Shown here: one piece after another, positions 13,722 through 23,700 of the stretch | Numbering within the stretch: position 1 is the first letter of the stretch | Layout: every line of letters begins with the position of its first letter | Source: Lasiodiplodia sp. COLG20 | Taxonomy: Eukaryota; Ascomycota; Dothideomycetes; Botryosphaeriales; Botryosphaeriaceae | DNA length: 64,000 nucleotides | Direction: 5' to 3' | Assembly (NCBI GenBank): GCA_009801085.1 | Contig: VNWV01000001.1 | Span: forward strand, 2,852,001-2,916,000 | The notes under the pieces: generated by a model | Database searches by the model: none | Told to the model about the DNA's origin: nothing | Seen by the model: the letters and a program-made list of their open reading frames with translations, nothing else | Position numbers and translations under genes: made by a program

Positions 13722-15527
13722 TCAATACGTATACCGGAAGTCTTTCTTTTCCCCATCCGTCTTGTCTGAGAATGCTCCCGCTTCTCCTTCCCCTTCCGCG
13801 AGCTGCGGCTCATCGTCACGCTGCTGCCCATCGTTATCATTCCCCTCGCCGTGATGAGCAGCGCTGACGACGACGACACCGCCGCCGCTGTGGCGATCCC
13901 TTCTCCTATTCTCGACCGCGCACAAGGCACCGTAGCCCAGGATGGCCGCCATGGCCACGACCAGGCAGACCAGGACCCCAGCGTACCCGCGTGCGTACCG
14001 CCGCCCATCATCATCACCATCATCGTCCGCGTCGCGGAAGAGCTGCGGGCCGACGAGGTTGCCGACGCAGTAGGCGACGAAGACGAGGGCGTTGGTCGCC
14101 ACCTTCTTCGAGTGGCCCGACGTGTTGGCCAGCGGCAGCGTCGCGCCCAGCACGTACGCCGCCCAGTACGTGTAGAAGGCGTAGTAGGACGCCAGCAGAC
14201 CGACTTTGTTGCTGCGAGGCAGGTGCCACATCAGCAGCGCGCTGGCGACGGTGAGCAGGTTGCTGAGCGCGGCGATGAGGCAGCGCGAGTGCGCCAGCCG
14301 CCCCGCCGGGTACGACAGCAGCCAGGCCCAGAGCGTGGCGATGATGCCCGTCGGGATGCCGAGGAGGGTGGTGGCGAGCTGGGAGTAGCCTAGGCCCGAG
14401 ACGATGAGGGCGGCGAAGGTCATGATCTGTGGAGGTTTTGTTAACGTGCTTGTCAAACAAGGGGGGGGTTCTCCGCTGCTCGCACACTCACTCCGCCGTT
14501 GGGGATGTTTTGGGCGATGCCGAAGACGAAGAGCAGCCAGGTTTTTGGATCGCGGAAGCACTCGCGGACCTGGTACCATTTGATCCTTTTGTCTTCTACG
14601 CCAGTGTTGTTGCTTTTGATGCGCTCGAGGCAGACGAACTTCTCGCGGTCGCACATGTAACGGCATTGCGTGGGCGAGTCCGGGAGGAGCAAGAAGATGA
14701 CGCCGGCCCAGACGAGGGAGATGCCGCCGAGGACGAGGTAGAGCAGCCTCCAGCTGGCGAGGGATGTGCGCGCGTTTCCGACGCCGTAACTGACTATGCC
14801 GGTGAAAATGGATGAGAATGAGGACATCCAACTGGTTGCAACTGGCGTTAACGCAAATGAGCGCTCGGTGGCTGTTGCAGCAGGGCATACCAGGCAATCC
14901 GGAAAGGCTGTTCTTCATTCTTCCACCACATGACCGTAAAGACGTTGCACACGGGGAAAAGGCATGCCTCAGACATGCCCATGATGAAGCGGACTGTGGC
15001 AAGGCCGGCGAAGTTGTTGGTTGCTGCTGTACAACACATCATGGTGGCCCACACCAGAGCGGTGGCCGAGAAGAATTTGGCCACGGGTAAGCGCTGAATG
15101 AGGAAAGAAGAGGGGTACTCGAAAAGGAGGAATCCGAAGTAGAAGACGCTGCATTGCAGGAATCAGCATATGGCTCGTTGGATGTTTGGTGTTAGGCAGA
15201 CCTTCCAACCCATGCAAATTTGTCTCCTTCGAGCTTTGTGTCTGTTGCCATGCCGTAGATTGCCGCATTCGAAATGATTAACTTATCGACCGATGCGATG
15301 ATGACTGATATCCATATCAGAGGTAGAATGGTGAGATCGATTTTCCAAAGGACCTTGCGAGCTTCTTTCGGAGTAATTGGCCTTTGTTTGACTGAGTCGT
15401 CGAGTGTTGCGAGGAATCGCGCAGCAACATCAGCATCCCTTACAACACTGCGGACCTCTTTCACACTGCCACTCCTGGAGTCAGCACTCGGGAGCGAGGC
15501 CTCAAAGTGATCTTTCTCCGGTGGCAT
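13722..15527 (-). CDS. MFS transporter, Dal5/allantoate-permease type
   Basis: Plasma-membrane organic-anion symporter of the ACS/Dal5 branch of the MFS; relatives carry allantoate, nicotinate, pantothenate or dipeptides. Exons on the minus strand are 15527-15202, 15148-14891, 14831-14492 and 14426-13722, giving 542 aa with all phases consistent. Family marks are LWKIDLTILPLIWISVIIAS in TM1, an F..EYPSS.L.QRLPVAKF loop, VRFIMGMSEACLFP, and WWKNEEQPFRIACWMSS across the second splice. About 12 hydrophobic segments are visible. The start is the ATG at 15527 (MPPEKDHFEAS); an in-frame GTG lies upstream. The last ~60 residues form a hydrophilic, His/Asp/Glu-rich cytosolic tail. The substrate cannot be told from sequence. 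The gene sits at the edge of the AT-rich block. Confidence 0.9.
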
Positions 15528-17742
15528 TTTGGTCACGATTGTTGCCACTCCTCTTCAAGCGAGTATTCTTGCAAGTCAAAATAAAGGAGGCGTGTATCTC
15601 TCGAATATCTCGCTAATTGACGTAGCATGAAATTGGGAACTGTCTATAAAAGAACTGAGCAAGGATAAGAGCGTGTGAACCATCTTTGATAGTGAACCTT
15701 AACAGTATTCCTGCCCTGCACTAATCAGAGTGTCTATCTACTAGATGCGTTGGAGAACGCTATGTCGTCATGCGTGGCACAATACTGTAGAGGTGACCGG
15801 GAAGTGAGCCACATATCTTTTCCTCGGGTAACCATCTAGTACGTCCCGATAGGCCTCTCCATACATGGTTTCAGAGTCAGTTGCGGAGTATCCCACCCTT
15901 ACATCCTCGTGGAAGATGCCACACCTCCAGGCGCAGTCGAATCGAACAATTCATGCAGATGTAGGCATTTACATATCCTGGCATATTCACGTGAGCCGGA
16001 ATATAAATACATGATACCGAGGTGCCGTGAACGTTAAGGTCCTTCGTAAATTGTTATTTCATTGAGTTGAGAGGATCACAGGCATTACTTGAGGAGACAA
16101 AAGAAAGCTTGTCAGCACTCAAGTTTTAGTTTTCGGCTTTCCGATTGCCACTTAACGATCGGCGCCCTTCGATGGAAGTTTCATTGGAAGCAATTGCATC
16201 TACTACACACCCTGTCTCCTTTTGACTTTCTCTAGCTATTCAGCCAACGTTACCCCCAGTCACACGTGGGCTGAACCCGATGGGTACCACAACCTAAGCC
16301 ACAACCTCTCAAAACCACTTTCAAATGGCCACAGTTTTTTGTCTTCGACCCTTTGGACATCCTCGTTCAATTTTGACTAAAGGTTGCTCAATCTTTAGCT
16401 ATTTCCAGGCGGCTTTTTCTAATGACACTGGTGGTATCTCGTGTTATGAGAACAATTGAGGGCTTCAATATTTTCCTTTTTCTTAAGGAAAAAACCAATT
16501 CTCTTGAGAGTCTACCGGTTATTCACACATCTGCTGAATCGGATTACTCTGTAATGTCACACGTGCGGGATTTCTCCGATGTCTTAGATCTGTGTGAAAA
16601 CCTCGAGCATGTACTCGAGAATAATCTAGACTTGGCTATTTCAATACCTCGAATGTGCATTGACGTCATTATCACAGGCCTTGGATTTATTTTCTTTTGG
16701 TGTTGCATGCCATTCGTCGTTAAATCATGCAGTGATACAGTTTATCCCGGGCCGTTTCAATGCTACGAAAAAGTATTAACCGGCTGTCTCTGATAACAGT
16801 CCTTGTTTTTCTTTTTCTTTTTTTGAACGCTCCACAAGAATTGGGCTGGATTGTAAATGCACGTCGATATTTGAGGATACCACATGAAAGCTTTATTGAG
16901 CCCTCACATCGCATCAATAAGGGAACGAGGCAGAAGAGTGGTATGCAACGTGTCGCATCATGTTTCATCAAAGTAGCAAGTGTATGCACGGCAAAGTCAG
17001 GTGCATGTTTAAGACAGGAAAGGCGGGGTTGAAAGTAAACTGCGTGGGGGCCAACAGTGGAGTCTGGCTGACGGCCCGCATTCCTACCGCTCGGGTGTGC
17101 GGCATTCTTGCGGTTCCAGGCAAGTCTCTTTTGTTTCTGAAACTCGAAGTCTTTAGTACGGCTCCAATCAAGTTTTGAGGAGATAAGACTTGGTATAGAC
17201 CAAAAATAGATGATCCAACAAAAACAGAGCCCGATTTTGACAGCATTCAAGGATCTTTGGATCTCTGAGGCAGTGAATTGACTTGTGTTGCGGGATTTTG
17301 CAATTTTGTGTTCTACAGAGCCATGCATTCAGCTGTGGTTCCAATTTTAAACATCGCACAGAACGGAAATATGGGCGCTTTAATTACCATAGATAGAAGC
17401 CTTCGGTGCAACTAGCAGAATTTAGCGTTGTGTACCTGTCTATTTTTGCGCGCCTCCTTCCTCCTGTGGTACCCCGCTCTGCCAGACCGGGTTCTGGAGA
17501 TATCGAAGCACATGCATCTACGTAATGCTCTTCGTGCCCATTGGCCCATGATTTCGGGCTCCGTCCTAAGTCAGGCAGCAATATGATCACCGTATTCAGC
17601 CGTGTAATTATAAAGCAAAGCCAAGATAATGATCTGAAATCCCAACTCTAAAACAGAATGTGTAGAGAAAATAGGCGCGTATCCAGAAGAGAGAACGACG
17701 CCTATTTTTAAGCTTACATGTCTACATTCCCTCTAATTTACT
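15528..17742. other. AT-rich gene-poor stretch
   Basis: About 2.2 kb, visibly richer in A/T than the flanking genes. A TATA-like TATAAAAG lies near 15644, on the plus strand. ORFs at 16422-16793 (+) and 16720-17328 (-) overlap, show no domain, and have compositions expected of non-coding AT-rich DNA. No transposase, reverse transcriptase or terminal repeat is recognisable. It may be degraded former coding or transposon sequence, but I cannot show that. Confidence 0.4.
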
Positions 17743-18667
17743 ATGCATCTCGATGAATCCTGCAACCAGCCAACACAACAGGGTGAAGAAAGGTGGCAGC
17801 CCGGATTCTGGAAGTGGCTGGCTTTCTTCGGCCTATTATCTCTGTCTATTGCAATCATTTGCGCACTTGGTTCAACAGTAGTGCTCGCTTCCTGTAATCA
17901 TGTCGATGTCAACCAATGGCCATCGAAAAATCATCCTTCCCGGTCAACCGCCATCCTCGCAGTTTTTGCAACTGCCAATATCGTTGCGACGCGTTTCACA
18001 CTTACAGAAGGAATGAAGTGCGCTTGGCGGAATAAAGCATTGCAAGGAACCACGTTGAGGCAGCTCCATGACACCTGGACCCATGGTACGAGTTCAATCC
18101 AGCCACGCGCGGAGTGAGACATTGCAATCTCATAGCTTTGGCTTCTATTGTCACTGCAGTTGCTTGCATAGCTGCTCTACTCTTTCAGCATGCTACTTCT
18201 GTTGCTTTGTCTTCGTCTCGCACTTCAACTACCTCGCTGGCGTGCTCGCTGTCATGCTTGCTGATCTATTTTCCGTTACGCCGCTGTTTGTCGGTGGGTG
18301 GCGTTTCCGCCGGAAAAGCATGTATATGAGTCCGGTCGAGGTGGCGCACGCGTTCGGGGGCTGGGGAGTATCCTTTTCGGTGGTTGACAGGCGGTCGGAC
18401 TGCGCAGTGGCGGAGAGGGAGGCGGTGTTCGGGACAATGCAGGATGTGGAAGATGTTTTTCAGGGAGTGAAGAGGTTGCAGGTTTGGTATGAAGGTGCGA
18501 CGGAGTCGCCGGAGGAATGTGTGGCTTATAAGTTATTTGGAGACGATTGGAAACTTGACCAGGAAAGAGAAATATATGTACTATTATCCCAGCAAAAAAA
18601 CCCAGAATATCCCTTATCGAAACATCCAACCCTTTCCGCTTTCATCACAGGGAATCTTTGCTTGTGA
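17743..18667 (+). pseudogene. Broken multi-TM fungal membrane protein gene
   Basis: Three consecutive frames carry pieces of one protein type. Frame 1 (17743-18117) has TM1 (WKWLAFFGLLSLSIAIICAL), a second hydrophobic segment and the family-like motif GTTLRQLHDTW. The next piece, RHCNLIALASIVTAVAC, is in another frame (around 18095-18200) and cannot be joined by a plausible intron. The last piece, in the third frame (~18215-18667), has HFNYLAGVLAVMLADLFSV, GGWRFRRKSMYMSPVEVAHAF and a hydrophilic tail. Intact fungal relatives have this same order but with a large non-cytosolic domain between the second and third pieces. Here that domain is absent, so there is an internal deletion plus at least two frameshifts. 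The stop lies four bases from the end of the opposing GDSL gene. Name and function of the family are unknown to me. Confidence 0.7.
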
Positions 18668-18670
18668 AGT

Positions 18671-19855
18671 TTATCTTCTCTTCATACGCATACTGTACGT
18701 CTGTAAAGTATCAAGCACTTTCTTCGCGACAAAGGAATGTGCATGACTGGTAGGGCTGGCTTTTAATCAGAATATGTACTCTTCTTGGATTGATGTGATC
18801 TTACTGGTACTCGTCCCAGAAAACCTTGAGGTCTGCATCCGAACATACGGATACGTTACTCGTTTCTTGGTAGACGCCTACCAAGCAGCTCCCATATGAT
18901 CCCAAGGGCTCGAAGCCGTAATCTAGGGGTTCGGCGTAGTAGTCCCAGCGGTTGAAGAGCTCTGGGAGCTCAACGTAGACAAGCTGGGATTGACCATTGA
19001 ATGCGTTTTCATATACACTTTGTCGGTACAACGCGCTGAGTCCCTGACTGAATGCATGAAGCTCTCGCTTATCAATCCACTTGATGTAGAAAGCATACGG
19101 AATGCGACTCAAGTCTGGATAATCCAGTATCAGGATTGTAGCGTTCGGGAACCTTGAGGAGAGCACGGATTGGCTGGCCATAATTTCCCGGTAGCTTTGT
19201 GTGGCAGTAATGTTCGGATTGAACAGAATGTCATTGGCACCCCCGTAAAGAACAAAGAGGAGGTTGTCGGCCGAAGCCTCACTCGGAGGATTCCGCAAAA
19301 AGGTGGCCACTTGCTGGTCGATAGAAGGAACGGGAATGCTTGAGTTGGGTCCTGTGTAGCCCTGCACAAGGCTCGATGAGGTTGTTGCTGGATGCTATCA
19401 GAGCTAGCTCTTTTTCAAAATGGATATCGATATACTTGCCTCCTCCTACCGCGTAGTTAATCAGCGGGATTGAGAGGTTGGCAGCAACGTAATCAATCCA
19501 GACGGGGCCATTTGAAAAACGCCCCTTGTAGCTGCAAGCTCATTCGGTTACTCTAAACCTCCACACCAACCTAGAAGGTCCATTTCAAATGCTTTGGACT
19601 TACTAATGGGGATTCTGAGGCCAGGTTTTGTTTGACAGAATCCAAGACCCATTCCCTGTCGAAACTGCTCAGCGACTGGCTCTCAAGGTATTCAGGAAAC
19701 ATTTCATCTGCACCATTGTCGGTAAAAGAATCACCGAAGGCTACAATGGCAGAGAATTGCGTATCGTCATAATTGCAATTCCCTATGGCTTGTGATGCCG
19801 TGCATATCGCTGATTGAAGCAGAACAGCGATCCACGTCAGCGTGTAGAATGCCAT
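18671..19855 (-). CDS. Secreted GDSL/SGNH-type esterase
   Basis: Predicted secreted carboxyl-ester hydrolase. The signal peptide is at residues 1-~22 (MAFYTLTWIAVLLQ, hydrophobic, Ala-rich end). Block I is AFGDSFTDNG with the nucleophile Ser, then YKGRFSNGPVW, NYAVGGATT and LYGGANDI (Gly/Asn oxyanion block). Block V, WDEYHPT (Asp-His of the triad), is created only by splicing a small last exon. Exons on the minus strand are ~19855-19593, 19531-19440, 19387-18805 and 18755-18671, ~340 aa. The second intron (19439-19388) has a GC donor (GCAAGT), needed to restore VGGATTSSSLVQGYTG. The first junction is unresolved: the obvious GTAAGT at 19603 leaves the wrong phase, and frame is kept only by a weak GC donor at 19592 or by a one-base indel. 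Likely substrates are plant or fungal acyl esters (inference). Confidence 0.82.
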
Positions 19856-20505
19856 TTAGAGGGTGGTGAAGTAAATCGGAAATTGAAGTTGATGCGCTTT
19901 GAAAATAGCATTATGATGGGCTAGGAGAAGCTTATATCTAGTGCACCCGCCTGCAGGGGAGGCGGAACAAACCGATTACCCAGGGGGAGGCACTAAGATA
20001 TTTAGGCTATAGAGTAGCTTTGCGCTTGTCCTGCAGATAAGCCTCGGATTCCAAATGCGCGATAACCTCGTCCGTTCGCGGTACGTAGCGCAAGTGACCA
20101 ACCCGACGAATCGTAGAGGTTGACAAGTGGCTCAGAAGAGGGGTTGATGCGGGAATTTAGTAACCTTGATAGAGCAGGTCCTAAAATAATGCAGTGACTA
20201 GCTTGATGTAAGCGTGAGAGCTTGTATTACATCAGCGGCGCTTCCGACGCTGTCCGGGGGTTTTGTTTAAATGCAATTTCACAGGGCCCGTCCCCGCTCG
20301 AACCCCACTTTGCATAGCTGGCAGTCTTTACCTGTAGATTAGCATCACGCTTCAAGCTTCTTCTCGATTCTTAGTCGCATCTTGACTCATTTGAAATTGG
20401 TCTTTGCTTTAGCCAAAAAAAAAAAAAAAAAAGCTTATCACATCTGTTGCAGGTTTCTATTAGGTATTGCAGGGATTCGATAGTGTGTAGGTAGATGCCT
20501 AAAAT
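19856..20505. other. AT-rich intergenic region
   Basis: Lies upstream of the GDSL gene (which starts at 19855, reading left) and downstream of the minus-strand DUF6536 gene ending at 20506. A TATA-like stretch near 19930 (CTTATATCTAG) could serve the GDSL gene. An 18-base A run lies at 20415-20432. No ORF of note. Confidence 0.4.
20415..20432. repeat. A18 homopolymer
   Basis: Uninterrupted run of 18 A on the plus strand, about 75 bases beyond the stop of the minus-strand DUF6536 gene. A second A18 run lies at 23292-23309 on the other side of the same gene. Confidence 0.9.
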
Positions 20506-22631
20506 CTACCGATACCTTTCTCCAGCCTCTGGCATCGTCACCTCCTCACTGCTGAAGGAACAGTGCCCCAGGTTTCCGTGTTGTGACGTTCCAATGACTC
20601 CCCACTGTACTTTCCTCAAATGATGGGATGCATCGCCTGGCCCCGGATGGCAAGCTGCAGAAATTACCAAGCTACAATGGCCGGCTTCTGGCAAGAACAT
20701 GACCGTCGCACGGAAACAGATCAAGACAAAAATAATGCAGAAGCAAACAAAACAGGCAATAAAGACCAAGAGACTGAGGACAGAGTACCCTGTCTTGCAC
20801 AGTGATCCTGACTCGGAAAGTGAGCCATCCGAACTCCGCAACTCGACTAGACTGAGAAAAATCGCTTGTGAGAGCAGCCAGTGAAGAACACCAGCAGATA
20901 TAGTTAACGGAATAGCCCACCTGTAGGGAAGCTGCAAAAAATATGTGCTCCTTTGCTCACCTTGTGGATTGGTGACTCTGAGTGCCTTCTTACATGAGGC
21001 ATAACCATTCCACTCTTGTTCAAAATTTACGGATGTAGACAATCGATTGAAGGAGAAGTAGAAAAATGAAAGTAGGACTTGGGGAGCGTTTGCTACGAAA
21101 GAATTAATCAGAATTCCGGAAGCATTGGCTGACTCGGGCGTGACCGAAAGGTAGTCACTTGACTCAGATCCCCATTTGTAATTGGTGATGTATATAGGAG
21201 TCACATATAAAACAATAGGCAAAACACCTACGATCATGAAAAGGCTATAAGACCTCGTTAGTCACCTTCTGGAAACAATGTTCCAAATAATGGGAGCTTC
21301 TCAAAAGTGTGCCCACTTACATGACCGCCCGGGAACAAGTATGCTGGTTTCTCATAATATCCAAGAGTGGGGTCTTGCGAGGCTTGTAGATCTCACAGAT
21401 CGCGTCTCCAGTCAAGACCGTCCTTCGGTCCAATGTGCAGGCGGCAGCGGTTGTTGAGTCCGGTTTTTCCAAAAATGAACTGATGCAATCTCCCAAGGTC
21501 AAAATTTGAGAAGATAACGGTCTCCGTAATGTCCAAGACAAGGCGGCCAGTTTGAACACATTGCAACAAATAACAACGATCATGAATACCGGGCTAATCT
21601 GTACTTGGCTCCGTCCAAGCTCTGGTACCGCCAATCCACGGGCCACGTGAAAACTGGGAATCTTGGTTTCGTTGATATTCGCGCTCAGTATCCATGAAGA
21701 ATCGTCGTTCCGCACGAAATCGCTAAGCTGGAAGCCATCTGAAATTTTCACCGGCAGTGAAGGCCATGTGAAAACACTGCCATTGCAGTATTGGATCTCA
21801 GGATCGGCTGAGGGGTATGAGACAGGGATAGCTTTTCCAGATTTGACGGGTATAATTTTTCCAAGGTCCGCTGTAGCCCATGTATGGTTTGAGTTCAACT
21901 CCAGGTAAAAGCATGCGTCTTCGCCATTGGATTTCCTGCCCGAGAGACTGAGCGACAATCCCACCGAGTCAGCTACAAGGTACAGATCCCCGAACTCCGA
22001 TACATAAGATGTATCGTAGTGGGCCCTCCAAACTTCATTCGTGAGATTGGCGGTAGTGTTGTAGAGATTTGAAAGAGTTGAAACATCGCTAGCGTTGATG
22101 AAGTGAACAGAGTAGTCCTGCCCCGTAACAACTTTGAAAATCGCAGCGTTGTAGCTTCAAGCTATCAGTAACAAAGCATAATAGAAAGGACTGTTCACAA
22201 TCTTACAAGAGATGTAGAGGTATTGACGAAATAGCGAGCAGAACACTCACAAAGATCCTCTTTCCCTCAATATAAGCGTAATTGCCGACGCTCATTACGC
22301 CAATATCCAGATATGTGCCTTGGGAATGTGCCTCATCGATCTCGCCTCTTGTTGGAGCACTGAGAATCTGCATACAGTAACTACTGGATGTCAGGAGGCC
22401 TGTGCTCAAAACGTTTAGGATTACATGAAATGCAACGTTCCAGTTGTCAACGCGCTTTTTGGAGCCTTTGATAAGAGTTCCAATGCCGTCCTGATATCCG
22501 CCATGCTTGAAAGCGCCAAGTAGGACTAATCCTACGTTGCAAGCAAGCACTGTTCCAGATATCAAACAGCCCAGGTAAACTCCGCCAAGCCAGGGCGTCG
22601 ACGGTTTCCATGCATTAAATCTGTCGTACAT
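20506..22631 (-). CDS. DUF6536-type multi-TM fungal protein (AT-rich copy)
   Basis: Membrane protein of unknown function with the fungal DUF6536 domain. Exons on the minus strand are 22631-22207, 22154-21321 and 21244-20506; phases agree, giving 665 aa from the ATG at 22631. The domain (~17-150) shows PWLGGVYLGCLISGTVL, GIGTLIKGSKKRVDNWN, ILNVLSTGLLTSSSYCMQIL, SAPTRGEIDEAHSQG and SSIPLHLF. The C-terminal half has several TM segments and RSTYFLQLPYRWAIPL, then VISAACHP near the end. It is a clear paralogue of the gene starting at 23701 (shared SNYCMQ/SSYCMQ, P-TRxE, QRSTY.L.LPYR and GHCSF motifs), with which it is divergently paired. It is much AT-richer than that copy. Compared with the copy, its N-terminus is short: an upstream ATG exon at 22896-22811 cannot be joined in frame. 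Role unknown. Confidence 0.8.
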
Positions 22632-22896
22632 CTGGGAGAATTGGCGGCCTATTTTTTTTCAATGGCTTTGCATGATTGACAGATGATTGTCTGGAAGAAG
22701 AAACTTCCGAAGTAGTACGCGCTACAACTTCGGAAAATGGGAGAAGCGATTGGCTACAAAGCAAGTTACTATGAAGGAAGGCAGAATATTTCACGTTTCC
22801 GGATACTCACTGGTTTTCTGGCACATTGTAGGGTTCTACCGATTGTAGGCTAATTGAATCACTGTCTGTATTCCAAGAAGCGTTGTCATCGGCCAT
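22632..22896 (-). other. Apparent broken 5' exon of the DUF6536 gene
   Basis: An ATG at 22896 opens MADDNASWNTDSDSISLQ, followed by a good donor (CA|GTGAGT, exon end 22811) and acceptor (TTTGTAG|C, next exon 22755). This resembles the short hydrophilic first exon of the paralogue at 23701. Continuing from 22755, however, reaches TAG after about ten codons (LLPHFPKL*). No other AG in 22755-22632 restores the frame of MYDRFNAW. Either the original 5' end has been lost and translation begins at 22631, or the copy is a pseudogene, or there is a base error (for example in the C5 or A8 runs here). Confidence 0.5.
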
Positions 22897-23700
22897 GGTG
22901 TGGGTAAAGGTGTGGTTGTGGAAATACAAGCCTCGCTCCGGTGGTCAAAAGACAGGTTTATTTAAATATGCATTCGGCTACACAAGGCTGGAAGTTGAAA
23001 GTTTTCCATCGCACCCGAAAACCACTTGAGGTGTCATAAACCGGACACCTTGCAGAGTATGTGTAACTATTTAGGTGGCGCAGCACTCTCTTTCGATCAG
23101 CTGCAGTACATCACTGGGAATTTTGCGTAACAATATCTGCGGCTTTGAGTTGACGTGGCTTTCTGTGTTCAACCCTAAAGCGATGTAGGGGACAGCAAGG
23201 CTGTTTTTCTTCGTAGCTGGCTTTGGTGCATGCTGTGTGCAATAGGATCCATGGCAAGGAAAGGATCGGCCACGTAATTGTGATATACCGTAAAAAAAAA
23301 AAAAAAAAACCAATGATGAGAAATAATGGCATACCTTAAGGGAAAAATACGGTTGTGGTTTGTAGGGATTATAATTTCATTGAACGTTTGAAAGGCAGGC
23401 GTCTAATCAAACCCCCGACAGCTCGACGAGTAATCAATAATTGACTTAATATCATCCCTTTGATCTCTCGCCCACTTGCTACACGACCCAACGCCCTTCT
23501 TACCATAGCCTAAAAGTAGCTATCAAGGCATCGATACGGCAATATAGAGGGACTCACGATGATACGTCATCCTTGAAGTCACATGAGTTTTGGCCCCCAA
23601 AGGATTCGGGGTGATGCTATAATTAGTCACTAGTGCGCTGAGAGTGAGCTAGCGGGAGAAATTCAGGCAGCTCGCACACAGCTTACATCGTTGTTTTGCT
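22897..23700. other. Divergent promoter region of the DUF6536 pair
   Basis: About 0.8 kb between two head-to-head DUF6536 genes. AT-rich, with an A18 run at 23292-23309. A TTTAAATA stretch near 22961 is TATA-like for the minus-strand copy. No ORF with domain signal. Confidence 0.45.

Noticed and set aside
16720..17328. 202-codon minus-strand frame in the AT-rich block
   Set aside because: No recognisable domain, no Kozak-like start, overlaps a competing plus-strand frame; about as expected by chance over the length.
20415..23309. Idea that the AT-rich DUF6536 gene is a retrocopy with a poly-A tail
   Set aside because: The gene keeps introns, and the A run beyond its stop is on the strand opposite to that expected for a tail.
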